A stretch of 21,129 nucleotides of DNA. Source: Bifidobacteriaceae bacterium (GTDB taxonomy: Bacteria > Actinomycetota > Actinomycetes > Actinomycetales > WQXJ01). The stretch lies in NCBI GenBank assembly GCA_031265345.1, contig JAISCU010000048.1:1-21129 (forward strand), written 5' to 3'. The position numbers were made by a program, and so were the translations under genes. Of this stretch, positions 11,201 to 16,015 are shown in pieces (within the stretch, counting starts at the first letter, position 1; the number at the start of each line of letters is the position of its first letter). Below the pieces are notes generated by a model. The model was given only the letters and a program-made list of their open reading frames with translations. It made no database searches and was not told the origin of the DNA.

Positions 11201-12397
11201 CCCCACCGACGCCGACGCCTTCACATCGACGACCGGCGGACCCGCCGACGGGTGGTCTTGCGCCACATAGGCCGTGAACGTGGTCGACGCGTCGAGCGGC
11301 ACCTGCACTCCCACAGACCAGGCACCCGACACGCAGCCCGAGTACCGCGCCTCGCAGTACGACACCAATCGACCGGTCGAGTCGTCATAGAGCGCCATCA
11401 CGTAAGGAGCCACCAATCGGATCGACGGGGACACCGTCACCCTCGCGGACCTGTCCAACGCGTCCACCACCGGCCGGTCCACCGAAACCGACACCGACCC
11501 CAGCCAGCCCTCGTTAACCACGCTGACAGACGCCGACGCCTTCACATCCGAGATCGGCGGCCCGGCGTCCGGGTGGTCCTGGGCCACATAGGCGGTGAAC
11601 GTCTTGGACTGGTCGAGCGGGACCGACACCCACGCGCGCCAGTCGCCCGTCCCCGGGCAATGGCTGTACCGCGGCTCACAATACGACACCAGACTGCCAG
11701 TCGAGTCGTCGTACAACGACACCACGTACGGCTCGACCACCTTGATCGACGGCGTCACGGTCACCACCGTCGAGCCGTCGAACGCGTCCACCACCGGACG
11801 GTCCACCGACACCTCCAACGAACCAGTCCAACCGACGTTCCTCACCGACACCTGGGCTTCCGCCGACACGTCCTGTGCGGGGTACTGCGAGGACGGGCTG
11901 TCCGTGGCCACGAACACCCGGAACACCCGCTGCGAATCGAGCGGCACGGTCACGCTCACGTTCCACGCCGTGCGGCAAGCGGCGCTGCTCGAGCCCGAAC
12001 AGGACCCCACCAGCTTGCCGGTCGAAGTGTCGTACAACGACAACACATGGGGAGAGTCGACCTTGACCGACGGGACCACCCGCACGGTGGTGGAGGTCTT
12101 GAAGGCGTCCAGCACCGGGTCGTCCACCGTCACATCGAGCAGACCCTGCCACGGCTCGACCGCCTGGGCGGGGAACACCTCCAAGCCCACCGTGGACACG
12201 CCCAGCACCAGGCCGACCAGCCACGCCACCATCCGGCGGCGCGCCAGCCGCCGAGGACCACCACCGGACGGCCGGGCGCCATGCCGGCCCCAACCAGACC
12301 GGCTCGCGGGCCGCCGCCAACGCCGGGCGCCAACACCACCATCCGGTTCCAAAGCAAGGTCGTCATCGACTGCGGACCTGGGCGAAACAGACATCAT
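2201..12397 (-). CDS. Giant secreted RHS/YD-repeat polymorphic toxin with deaminase-fold tip
   Basis: A 3398-residue contact- or surface-type toxin. Layout: long basic N-region, hydrophobic stretch 57-73 and a likely signal-peptidase site after PAQA (79); about 17 repeats of ~106 residues from Trp83 to ~1930, the first ten clear; a DUF6531-type segment near 1945-2010 (CHGDPVSSASGEWWETAEDL); YD repeats about 2065-3050; an RHS core-associated segment about 3052-3113 (LRARWLDPATGSFLSVDP and GNPVQLTDPSGL); a helical region with a hydrophobic patch to ~3290; and the deaminase tip from ~3302. The RHS shell is known to encapsulate the toxic tip. The signal peptide and lack of PAAR or VgrG parts point to Sec-type export (or Tat; an RR precedes the h-region) rather than type VI secretion. 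The SD GAGGAG is 3 nt from the first ATG and 6 nt from the second (12394), so the second may be used. Imm1 follows with a 4-bp overlap. Confidence 0.92.
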   Translation of the reverse strand: MMSVSPRSAVDDDLALEPDGGVGARRWRRPASRSGWGRHGARPSGGGPRRLARRRMVAWLVGLVLGVSTVGLEVFPAQAVEPWQGLLDVTVDDPVLDAFKTSTTVRVVPSVKVDSPHVLSLYDTSTGKLVGSCSGSSSAACRTAWNVSVTVPLDSQRVFRVFVATDSPSSQYPAQDVSAEAQVSVRNVGWTGSLEVSVDRPVVDAFDGSTVVTVTPSIKVVEPYVVSLYDDSTGSLVSYCEPRYSHCPGTGDWRAWVSVPLDQSKTFTAYVAQDHPDAGPPISDVKASASVSVVNEGWLGSVSVSVDRPVVDALDRSARVTVSPSIRLVAPYVMALYDDSTGRLVSYCEARYSGCVSGAWSVGVQVPLDASTTFTAYVAQDHPSAGPPVVDVKASASVGVVNEGWVGSLSMSVGRPAVEQLNNTVTVAVTPSIPVAWPYVMTLYDDSTGRQVGWCRPVGWSPPCPSGPWSVDVQVPSDVSTTFTAYVAQDYPSTGAPGLDVKAAASVVSDSQLGLLSVSVDRPVVDAVNPSARVRVSSSIRSAPYVLSLYDDSTGRLVSRCAAGSSLCGPAGWSLPVNVALDASTTFTAYVAQDYPSEGPPVVDVRASGSVQVVNEGWLGSVAVSVDHPVVDALSNLVRVSVEPSIRLVAPYRLSLYDDSTGRLVGSCAPPSLSCSSGGWYVQLNVGIDGSTTFTGYVAQDAPAAGPPVVDVKASASVGVVNEGWLGSVSVSVKRPVVDALNNYTSVIVSPSIRLVAPYVLSLYDDSTGQLVSYCGPPSSSCTTVPWSVGVSVPLDMSKTFTAYVARDRPAEAPPVVDVKGSASVSVVNEGWLGSLEAWTDRSLVDASDPQVIIHSKTSLRLVEPYVLSIYDSDTGRRVSYCRSGYAACLDVWRVSVRVTNEASERFDVYVADTYPELGPPVGDVKASRTVQAANRGWLGSLEASVDRPVVDSSDPHATVTVVPSVKIGSPYVMSLYDDSGTRLAYCLEVSFCRAELTVKVAPGAGQSRVYTAYVAQDYPPSGRPAKDVRTAASVTVTHAGWTGTLSLTSPEPELPVGTAAAGVTVRPSQNVPEPYVTSVYDDTGKRLWMCQATDCRADGGSFEASLAPGRLAVLYGFVALTAPDGMPPVDGVAARAELAVSRDAWDGTVEATAEPLDLDAVRSSSGYRTRIEVVFAPPLPLGVDAALYDDSGTRVAWMAGNTEGLESWDPVVASPDQDRVYTVVVADDLPAGGLPDKRWGLSAVVVPGGREHWQGEVKLTATAAGTPGSWRLTGRFSEPLDAGSSYGAQLVDDAGRVVGACGLSASDPVCGEAWTSLVAVPAHEVWSLRVRVGAEEAMAGPPGGLVWSDPVDAAGVAWSGSVSFHAAGSVDPATSKVVLAAAATPAIPAQDRIVLFGHGGAAAEVCEASVCSFAPVVPASGAVALFTAGVVRPAWDGEGLASAEAAGLLIASRTVEVWPGSGGLAVTADTGLRGVVDSSDPVVRVTASVALPLAQGQALVACDQDRQMAYGRAAGGTTWTDASFAWTVPPEIVGTLTVAVVPSPASCDDLGQATASQELTVEHVGYGGEVLLAGSQPSAHEAYSRMDVLLSRPIGAGYTLEVTDLTSGQLLLSCPATAAWHVCATRLTATVGVRVAPLTTSSFRADVRRIDSPDGSRMVSSDVFAATHPGWTGTASLAFGAVFTANNEYVPGAITLSEPIGDAQLWLCSDYGWNRRDAARSSCSPVSNRNNPYQSVFAVGQSAGGYEKTSSFEAFVVYGPDTKPAWGWEGFDVQERSGRAIIRDRGWEGALELTAEVLWDRCVLPLGNQAWGGGVNSGPARPGDDCVRAMSLRMRTTPGVGDQGYWAMYKRQVYSSYGLLWYCRPGSALNCAYWSSTDWRQDVSAWDQNGGASYYRAAVCVNNTENGPADGPCLVTSAWAGPTEEEAELLESICGANPSVDDSVACHGDPVSSASGEWWETAEDLVMDGAGPGLQWARSFSTFDRDAVGALGKGWRSNLEMRLEKAPAVAGSSDVTLQEAAKIRVIQENGSVVDFTRGTDGRYGSPARVRADLERNPDGGFVMTRRDAQRFNFDPAGRLVSLADEHGNTVTVDYDAQGALTGVHDDHGRHIRLAYTGGRVTGVADQAGRSVAYTYDSAGRLTRATGWDGTATTYSYDSEGRVTRIAQPTGGTFTNVYDDFDRVVSQKDPAGGVTGFEYDDEGGTTIITGPDGVKTKEEYADHLLVKVTEAFGTDQATSITYGYQAFVPSQVTSETDDLGNRTAYTYDQDGHLLTVTDPMGVKTQAFYDQDGHLSKTTDAGGASTLSTFDQSGNLASVTDAAGNVTTLTSNPDGTVASVTAPDGGATVVGYNQWGYPVSETSPEGVASTVVTDSVGRVVSETDGAGLATAYGYDGRGFLTSATGPDGLATRYGYHASGLLASVTDPLGSATRYVYDSSGRVAEVTDSTGARVVYERDRAGRVVRETATGQGGLRAVTSYGYDLLGRLVSVTDPTGQVSRFGYDRAGNLAWAQSASGSRTGYVYDRAGRVLVETSPSGSATSYSWDGAGRLVSAVDGDGRYQNLVYSETGSLARRVAGRQGTGRVAVESWTYDASGRLVGHRDPDGLVEAAAHDLDGRVVSESAPASGATGYAYDQAGRLASATTADSAVAAYSYDASGRLASVAHSDPGTADVAYAYDRWSRLAGVSDGASYSYDRFGRVTRASAPAGSVGYAYDGFGRLASVGYPDGRKAAYVYDAASRLTRVVGPGGEAYSYGYDPDGRVASLTYPNGAVTSYAYDADSQVAGISTLGPDGATVLDLGYAYTAAGLMDTQTAGRGSDEPASSAYSWDAQARLAGVALPDPTGGAGVVSAVSSTLGGSLTGLDTGVSLAYEAATGRLASATTAQGATTTFAHDLVGSRASETVGGALARAFRWDQAGDLTGVAGADGPSVAYTYDAAGLLRTREETAADGQEAASEGFVWDTSRPVPVMLTDGESWFVYGLGSAPLAQHPVGDGGGAAAGSAASSSLFLHGDLTGSVRAVTDPGGRAVAGSDWTAYGKPLQAAGSAPVSSVTRFGYAGEWADPATGLVYLRARWLDPATGSFLSVDPANGATGDAYGYASGNPVQLTDPSGLFTVLGWDAGAFLGDAGRVVEAQAKRANNFLYGAADSLLMGVPSMVADEMGWANEWFDSCSSAFEAGGWAEMAAEVVVSVVFTGGTTTALVIAKQAAKQGLKTTLKAAARTAGQKALQVGAKALKGARDGAKNLGGRIKRLGAHGGDEGFIRLPGGKKAGAGADGLGDLASRRAKLGAPDAGPGVSPTLSRLDVDGMGSLYGVSGHGRDVTLRVNPISRSHAETDVLQQLSNLGGAKGTRGTMYIDYPGGLCGACGRSGAVKSMAGQVGLTELTIIWPGGKRVLRP
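2204..2494 (-). other. Toxin tip: deaminase-superfamily domain
   Basis: Residues about 3302-3398 of the RHS protein carry the zinc-site pattern of the deaminase fold. His3333-Ala-Glu3335 (SHAETDVLQQL) supplies a ligand and the proton-shuttle Glu. Cys3364 and Cys3367 (DYPGGLCGACG) supply the other ligands, followed by a helix and a last strand (LTELTIIWPGG). P-x-G-x-C-G-x-C matches the DddA-type signature as I recall it (P-E-G-T-C-G-F-C), but DddA has HVE where this has HAE and carries a longer C-terminal extension. The GLTELTII ending recalls other toxin deaminase clades (BaDTF, MafB19, YwqJ types). The deaminase fold is well supported; the nucleic-acid substrate, and whether single- or double-stranded DNA, cannot be read from sequence. 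It begins where GC content drops. Confidence 0.8.
3240..6200 (-). repeat. YD-repeat (RHS shell) coding region
   Basis: Within the giant toxin, roughly 45-50 short units of about 20-21 residues recur, each built on Y-x-Y/D-x-x-G-R-L/V-x-x-V/A (for example SYGYDLLGRLVSVTDPTG and VYDRAGRVLVETSPSG). At DNA level they appear as many near-copies of a GTCGTACGCGTA-type block followed by a G+C-rich run on the plus strand. YD repeats fold into the hollow beta-cage of RHS/Tc toxins, which holds the C-terminal tip. The high similarity of neighbouring units creates long false frames on the opposite strand. Confidence 0.88.
8963..12151 (-). repeat. Tandem ~106-residue Cys-paired beta repeats (ten clear units)
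   Basis: Ten tandem units of about 312-324 bp, starting at Trp codons such as 12151, 11830 and 11506, encode residues 83 to ~1145 of the toxin. Each unit opens G-W-x-G-S/T, then SVDRPVVDA, then PYVxSLYDDSTG, then two Cys about 7-8 residues apart, a VPLDxSxTFTAYVAQD strand, a proline-rich turn and DVKASASVxVVNE. Units 2-9 are the most alike. About seven more diverged copies (GW/AW/HW-x-G starts) extend to ~6640. The strand-rich pattern suggests an immunoglobulin-like or adhesin-type stalk, with a disulfide per unit that would form outside the cell. I do not know a named family for it. Confidence 0.85.
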
Positions 12398-12400
12398 CGG

Positions 12401-12450
12401 CTCCTCGGGGGGTAGGACAACTACTGGACCCAGAAGGGTCCGGATGGGTC
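12401..12450 (-). promoter_or_regulatory. Toxin leader: strong SD and competing hairpins
   Basis: GAGGAG (12401-12406) is the Shine-Dalgarno for the toxin. Upstream in the leader, GGACCC-AGAA-GGGTCC (plus-strand 12426-12441) forms a 6-bp hairpin with a 4-nt loop. A second TGGGTC (12445-12450) can pair instead with GACCCA (12427-12432). The two pairings exclude each other because they use the same arm. This could be an operator, a translation-control switch or just a local repeat; only the sequence symmetry is certain. Confidence 0.35.
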
Positions 12451-12479
12451 TGAAGGGCTCTAGCCACCCATCCTAGCCG

Positions 12480-12865
12480 CAGAAAGCCCAACCGAGCCCG
12501 GCGCCGCTCGACACATTTTCACCGCACCGCCAGCGCGATGCCCGGCGCCCTCGAGCAAGCGACGGGAACGGTCGCCGAAAAGCCGGCAGGCGAGCACCCG
12601 TGAGGTCTGTCCACGCGGCGTGTCTGTCGGCGCGGTGCCAAACCTGGGCGAACACGACGTTGCGCGCGAACCGGGCGCACGGCATCGTCAACTGTTTCCC
12701 GAACGAGCCCACTAGGAAGCGAACGGGCCGGTCTCGCTGTCCTTCGACGTGGGAAACCGGAACCGCCCCGGCCCAAGTGCGCGACGAAAGGCTCGGCTGC
12801 GCGGAAGACCAGACGCGGGGGAGCAGGCGGGGGAGCGGCCGCGGCGAAGAGCCGAGCGGCGAAGG
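12480..12865. other. Gene-free stretch between sodA and the toxin
   Basis: I see no convincing gene here: the short open frames on both strands are Arg/Pro-rich and lack ribosome sites. The only structure is an 8-bp inverted pair, GCTCGGCT (12791-12798) and AGCCGAGC (12850-12857), separated by 51 nt just behind sodA. It has no T-run and is too loose to call a terminator. A TAGGAT box (minus strand, 12470-12475) is a possible -10 for the toxin but lacks a good -35. Confidence 0.5.
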
Positions 12866-13483
12866 CTAGATCAGCCCGGGGGTCTGCGCCTTGGCGCGGG
12901 CGAAGCGGGCGGCCACGTCCTCCCAGTTGACGATGTTCCAGAAAGCGGCCACGTAATCAGCCTTGACGTTCAGGTAGTCCAGGTAGAAGGCGTGCTCCCA
13001 CATGTCGAGGACCAGCAGCGGCACGAGCCCGGCGGAGAGGTTGGCCTGGTGGTCGTAGAGCTGGTTGACCAGCAGTTGCCCGGCCAAGGGCTCCCACGTC
13101 AGCATGGCCCAGCCGGAGCCCTGGATCGAGGTCGCGGCGGCCGAGAACTGGGCCTTGAACGCCTCGAAGGAGCCGAATTGGACGGCGATGGCCTCGGCGA
13201 GCTCGCCCGAGGGCGCCAACGGCGAATCGGGCGTCAGGTTCTGCCAGAAGACTGAGTGATTGACATGGCCGGCCAGGTTGAAGGCGAGGTCCTTCTCGAG
13301 CTTCGGCAAGGTGCCGAAGTTCCCGGCGTCACGGGCCTGCGCCAATTGCTCGAGGGCGGTGTTGAGCCCGGCGACGTAGGCGGCGTGGTGCTTGTCGTGG
13401 TGGAGCTCCATGATGCGGCCGGAGATGTACGGCTCGAGGGCGGCGTAGTCGTAGGGCAGGTCGGGCAGAGTGTAGAGAGCCAT
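12866..13483 (-). CDS. sodA: Superoxide dismutase (Fe/Mn family)
   Basis: This 205-residue enzyme converts superoxide to hydrogen peroxide and oxygen; it is cytosolic or exported without a signal peptide, as in some actinobacteria. The four metal ligands are visible: His28 ([11 protein letters not shown]), His76 (GHVNHSVFW), Asp160 and His164 in the family signature DMWEHAFY. His145 (YDHQ) stands where many MnSODs have Gln, as in mycobacterial iron enzymes as I recall, so the metal may be Fe or cambialistic. Length and the whole domain order (N-terminal helical hairpin, C-terminal alpha/beta) are normal. The ATG at 13483 follows AGGA at a short spacing. It is a single gene: a hairpin lies 117 nt upstream of it, behind the abiE operon. 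Confidence 0.96.
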   Translation of the reverse strand: MALYTLPDLPYDYAALEPYISGRIMELHHDKHHAAYVAGLNTALEQLAQARDAGNFGTLPKLEKDLAFNLAGHVNHSVFWQNLTPDSPLAPSGELAEAIAVQFGSFEAFKAQFSAAATSIQGSGWAMLTWEPLAGQLLVNQLYDHQANLSAGLVPLLVLDMWEHAFYLDYLNVKADYVAAFWNIVNWEDVAARFARAKAQTPGLI

Positions 13484-13599
13484 AGGTCCTATTCCAAACG
13501 ATGTCGATGTGTGTTACTCAATCATGTCACTCGGGCCGGGGCGGAAGCGAATCGGATGTTGGGCGCCGGGGTCCGGGCCTGCTCGACCCTTGGCCCACC

Positions 13600-13616
13600 C
13601 CGCCGTGGGACGGCGG
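13600..13616 (-). terminator. Likely terminator behind abiEii
   Basis: CCGCCGT-GGG-ACGGCGG is a perfect 7-bp stem with a 3-nt loop, 66 nt downstream of the abiEii stop and 117 nt upstream of sodA. No T-run follows on the minus strand, so this would be a tail-less hairpin of the kind proposed in actinobacteria, and it is not strong evidence by itself. Confidence 0.4.
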
Positions 13617-13681
13617 CTGGCCGGGCGCGGGGCGCTCGTCAGGGCAGCCGCAGAAGCGCAGTCGGTTGTGAATCGGTCTGC

Positions 13682-14650
13682 TCAGTACAGGCCGATGCCG
13701 TCCAGGCGCCGGCCGGGCAGTCCTGCCAGCATCCTCAAGGCGAGAGCGCGGTCTTGTTCTCGCGCCCTCGCGATGATCGCCTCGTCGTCGTCAAGATCGG
13801 CGAGGAACCCGTACCGCGAGCGGACGGCATCCGACAACTCGGCGGGAGTCAGTGCTGGAGCGATCAACGCCCCTATGTCCTCGACGTCGAACTCGCCGGA
13901 GGACCGGTCGCGGAGCCAACGGCCCGGATCGAACGGTGGGCCCTCATGACCGGGCTTCCAGAATGTGTTCCCGGCTTGGAGGCCGTTCGCGTCCACCCAC
14001 ACCTTGAGCACGGCCAATCGGCGCACCAACGCCTGGTCCAACCGAGCGATGGACGGATTCGCCGCCACCCAGCGCAAGTCGTACATGTCGCGCGCTGGTG
14101 TGGTCCGATTCAGCCGCGCGATCTTCTCGGCCAGGTTCTCCATCAACGGGACGACCTGGATCTCGGGCAACGGCGGTGCGCCATACTGTGAATGAACGGG
14201 CAATGGGACCCAGGCCCTCGTGACCGGTGCCAACCAGGGTGGAGGGTTCAAATCGAGTTTGCTCTGCAACGCGACAGGTGGACCCCCGAACTGGTGGGCA
14301 TAGGTCAGGCTCCATTTCCCGCGCCGCTCGACCGCACCGTAACCGAACGGGCCGACTTCCAGGCCATCAACGGCCGCGATGAGGTCCGTCACCAGATCGT
14401 CAGGGTCGGCGCCGATGCGCGCGGAGGAGAAATCCAAATCGAGGGAGAACCTGCCTGCCGTTCCGGCGTACAGCTTGCGCAGAGCAGTGCCGCCCTTGAA
14501 GGCCAGACCATCCAACACTCCCAGACCGTGAAGATGACGCAGCAGGAGGTCTTGAGCGATGTCCACGATGGCAGCATCGCGACCTTGCGCTCCCGCGCCC
14601 AGCGGCGTGTGGCGGGCGAGGTGGCCAGGGGTGACGGTGATTGGGCTCAT
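13682..14650 (-). CDS. abiEii: AbiEii/AbiGii-type nucleotidyltransferase toxin
   Basis: A 322-residue toxin of the type IV AbiE toxin-antitoxin system. Members are nucleotidyltransferases of the DNA polymerase beta fold, and relatives have been shown to transfer nucleotides to tRNA or other targets and arrest growth on phage infection. Visible motifs: GGTALRK (about 53-59), then the metal-binding pair Asp71/Asp73 in FSLDLDFS, and the conserved C-terminal ENLAEKIARLNRTTPARDMYDL block, where Lys and the RDxYDL group are typical. Its ATG overlaps the abiEi stop by 4 bp (ATGA), so the toxin is translated after its antitoxin. All key residues are present, so it should be active. The exact target is unknown. 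Confidence 0.93.
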   Translation of the reverse strand: MSPITVTPGHLARHTPLGAGAQGRDAAIVDIAQDLLLRHLHGLGVLDGLAFKGGTALRKLYAGTAGRFSLDLDFSSARIGADPDDLVTDLIAAVDGLEVGPFGYGAVERRGKWSLTYAHQFGGPPVALQSKLDLNPPPWLAPVTRAWVPLPVHSQYGAPPLPEIQVVPLMENLAEKIARLNRTTPARDMYDLRWVAANPSIARLDQALVRRLAVLKVWVDANGLQAGNTFWKPGHEGPPFDPGRWLRDRSSGEFDVEDIGALIAPALTPAELSDAVRSRYGFLADLDDDEAIIARAREQDRALALRMLAGLPGRRLDGIGLY

Positions 14651-15420
14651 CTCACGTCCTCCAAGTCTCGCGGGTCGAACGGCAGGAGCGTGTCAGCGAT
14701 CTGCCAGCGAGCGTCGTGACGGAGAAGCTTGCCGCGCGGCCCAAACCAGGTCTTCCCGGCAGGCAGGGGCGCCTGCCGGAGCCGGAGCGCCAGGTCGGGG
14801 CGCAGGCCCTGCAGCAGGTACCCGGCTCGGGCGATAACAGTGGGCGGTCGCTCGGAAAGCTCGGCCACAAGCAGGTCGCCATCCAATTCCGCCGCCAGGT
14901 CCGGCAACCACTCCGACGCGCTGGCCCACGAGCGCACCGCGGACGGCTTCGCTGCCATGTGAACCAGCACCGACTCGGCCGCCAAGACGGGTACCTCCCG
15001 GACGGTTGTCGTCGGCAGAACGGGCACGAACACCGATCCGTCCAACGACCGTGGAAGATGCCGCGCCACGGCTCCTGCGGGAACCGCGACCTCGAGCCGC
15101 GCCGGAACCCGGTCCGCCAAGCCGTGCGCCCACGCGGCCGTCTGGAACGTCAACGCGCAAGACGTTTCGGGGCGCCTGGCGCGGAAAGATTTCACCGACA
15201 CCAGCGGGTCGCCCTGCGAATACGGTCCAGCCAGGTCGGCGGCAGCGAACTCCCATACACCGCGCTGGTCGGTGGGAAGCAGCCAGCCGTGCTCCCGCAA
15301 CCGGGCCGCCACCACCCTCGCGGGCGTCTTGATCCCGGCCTCCACGAGCATCGCGGCCAAAGTGGCCGTGGTCACCAACTGGGCACGGTCGAGTTCCAAG
15401 CGCTCCAACACGCGAGCCAT
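14647..15420 (-). CDS. abiEi: AbiEi-type antitoxin and repressor
   Basis: A 257-residue antitoxin partner of AbiEii. From ATG 15420 it has an N-terminal winged-helix part (LVTTATLAAMLVEAGI, then ARVVAARLREHGW and a Trp-Glu-Phe wing) followed by the larger C-terminal domain known in AbiEi to counter the toxin. AbiEi proteins of this class also repress their own operon by binding inverted repeats in the promoter. The frame is open upstream to 15525, but 15420 is the first ATG that precedes the wHTH without covering the inverted repeat at 15467-15487; a GTG at 15444 is an alternative. The SD is weak. Family call is from domain layout and operon structure. Confidence 0.88.
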   Translation of the reverse strand: MARVLERLELDRAQLVTTATLAAMLVEAGIKTPARVVAARLREHGWLLPTDQRGVWEFAAADLAGPYSQGDPLVSVKSFRARRPETSCALTFQTAAWAHGLADRVPARLEVAVPAGAVARHLPRSLDGSVFVPVLPTTTVREVPVLAAESVLVHMAAKPSAVRSWASASEWLPDLAAELDGDLLVAELSERPPTVIARAGYLLQGLRPDLALRLRQAPLPAGKTWFGPRGKLLRHDARWQIADTLLPFDPRDLEDVR

Positions 15421-15466
15421 CCCTGGACTGATTGATCGTGTCACCTGTCGGCCAGTTGTTACGCTC

Positions 15467-15487
15467 ACAGATACAAACACTATCTGT
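15467..15487 (-). promoter_or_regulatory. Inverted repeat upstream of abiEi, probable autoregulatory operator
   Basis: ACAGATA-CAAACAC-TATCTGT is a perfect 7-bp inverted repeat with a 7-nt spacer, 46 nt upstream of the chosen abiEi start and in the only A+T-richer part of the region. AbiEi proteins are known to bind inverted repeats in their promoter, so this is the natural operator candidate. No single good -10/-35 pair stands out; the repeat probably overlaps the promoter. Confidence 0.55.
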
Positions 15488-15517
15488 CTGACACTCGACG
15501 CGCAATGGGCGGCCGGG

Positions 15518-15664
15518 TCAGTCATCCGCCTTGAGCAGTCGGTCTACTGAAGGACGGGACAGGCCCATCGCTTTGCCAATCTTGCGGAGCGACCTGCCCT
15601 GGCCTCGCAGCGGGTGGGCTTCGCAGACCGGATGGGGCTTGGGCAGCCAGGAATTGACGTTTGA
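15518..15664 (-). pseudogene. Remnant of a helix-turn-helix protein (resolvase-tail-like)
   Basis: Forty-eight sense codons end at TGA 15518-15520 and read AHPLRGQGRSLRKIGKAMG then LSRPSVDRLLKADD. G-R-S-x-R-x-I-x-K-x-x-G-x-S-R-x-S-V-x-R-x-L is the helix-turn-helix at the C-terminus of serine resolvases/invertases and of related regulators. There is no usable start codon, and the frame hits TGA (15668-15670) inside the left arm of the 11-bp inverted repeat at 15659. I therefore read it as a truncated recombinase or HTH gene whose 5' part has been lost. The HTH pattern is clear; the recombinase identity is an inference. Confidence 0.5.
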
Positions 15665-15706
15665 GCCTCAGTGATCAAAGAGCCCATAAAGGGCCGAGGC
15701 TCAAAC
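15659..15706. repeat. 11-bp perfect inverted repeat with inner hairpin
   Basis: GTTTGAGCCTC (15659-15669) and GAGGCTCAAAC (15696-15706) are exact reverse complements around a 26-nt core. Inside, GCCC-ATAAA-GGGC (15682-15694) makes a second stem. The left arm marks where the HTH-coding remnant stops. It could be an element end or a recombination or regulatory site; it lacks a clear T-run for a terminator. Confidence 0.55.
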
Positions 15707-15726
15707 CTGCGGCCGTTGAAATGGCT

Positions 15727-15951
15727 GACCAGCGTGTTTCGCGGCTCCGTGCTGGAGGAAAGGGCGCGAACTCGGAGTTTGTGGCCAGCGGCCACGCCGT
15801 ACTTTCGGAGCGGTGGTGCGGGCGGGCGGCATCGGGCGCGGGTGACACAACTAACCGCGGCAGGGCCCGGGGTGGCCCGGGACGGCTGCCGCGGTTAGTT
15901 GGGGACACCGGCGCCCCAAAAGAGCCGACCAGTCAGCGCCGCGGCTCCGTG
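15727..15951. repeat. Pair of 25-nt direct repeats exactly 200 bp apart
   Basis: GACCAG-(7 nt)-CGCGGCTCCGTG occurs at 15727-15751 and again at 15927-15951, with different 7-nt centres. The 200-bp spacing is exact, and the strongest inverted repeat of the window lies between the copies. No convincing gene lies between them. They may be duplicated ends or recombination sites of a small non-coding element. Confidence 0.5.
15848..15901. repeat. 16-bp perfect inverted repeat
   Basis: CAACTAACCGCGGCAG (15848-15863) and CTGCCGCGGTTAGTTG (15886-15901) pair perfectly around a 22-nt G+C-rich core. No T-run follows on either strand. A tail-less bidirectional terminator, a protein-binding site or a small element's core are all possible. 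Confidence 0.6.
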
Positions 15952-16002
15952 ATCATGGAAGCCTGACTTTCAGAGCCGGGCGCGTCACAGCGCCGCTGCC
16001 GG

Positions 16003-16015
16003 TAACATTTAGCGC
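16003..16015 (+). promoter_or_regulatory. -10 box for a leaderless receiver-trpD transcript
   Basis: TAACAT (16003-16008) matches TANNNT and ends 7 nt before the ATG at 16016, which has no Shine-Dalgarno. That layout is the usual one for leaderless mRNAs in actinobacteria. The -35 is weak. Confidence 0.45.

Noticed and set aside
8963..12151. CRISPR-like array
   Set aside because: Repeat period is ~320 bp, the units are coding and in frame, and there are no short conserved repeats with unique spacers.
2201..12397. Type VI secretion effector
   Set aside because: No PAAR, VgrG or Hcp part is present, there is an N-terminal signal sequence, and the host looks Gram-positive.
9281..12476. Plus-strand frames rich in His/Arg opposite the stalk repeats
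   Set aside because: They repeat with the same ~320-bp period because they mirror the coding repeats on the other strand; no independent features.
12473..12776. Short minus-strand frames upstream of the toxin
   Set aside because: Unusual composition, no SD and no family pattern; they overlap the probable toxin promoter region.
15848..15901. Factor-independent terminator
   Set aside because: The stem is strong but no T-run follows on either strand, and the loop is long; kept as an unexplained inverted repeat.
15544..15966. Short frames on both strands in the repeat block, including an 83-aa minus and a 101-aa plus frame
   Set aside because: They run through the inverted repeats, have no ribosome sites and mutually overlap; the resolvase-type HTH lies in a different frame from them.
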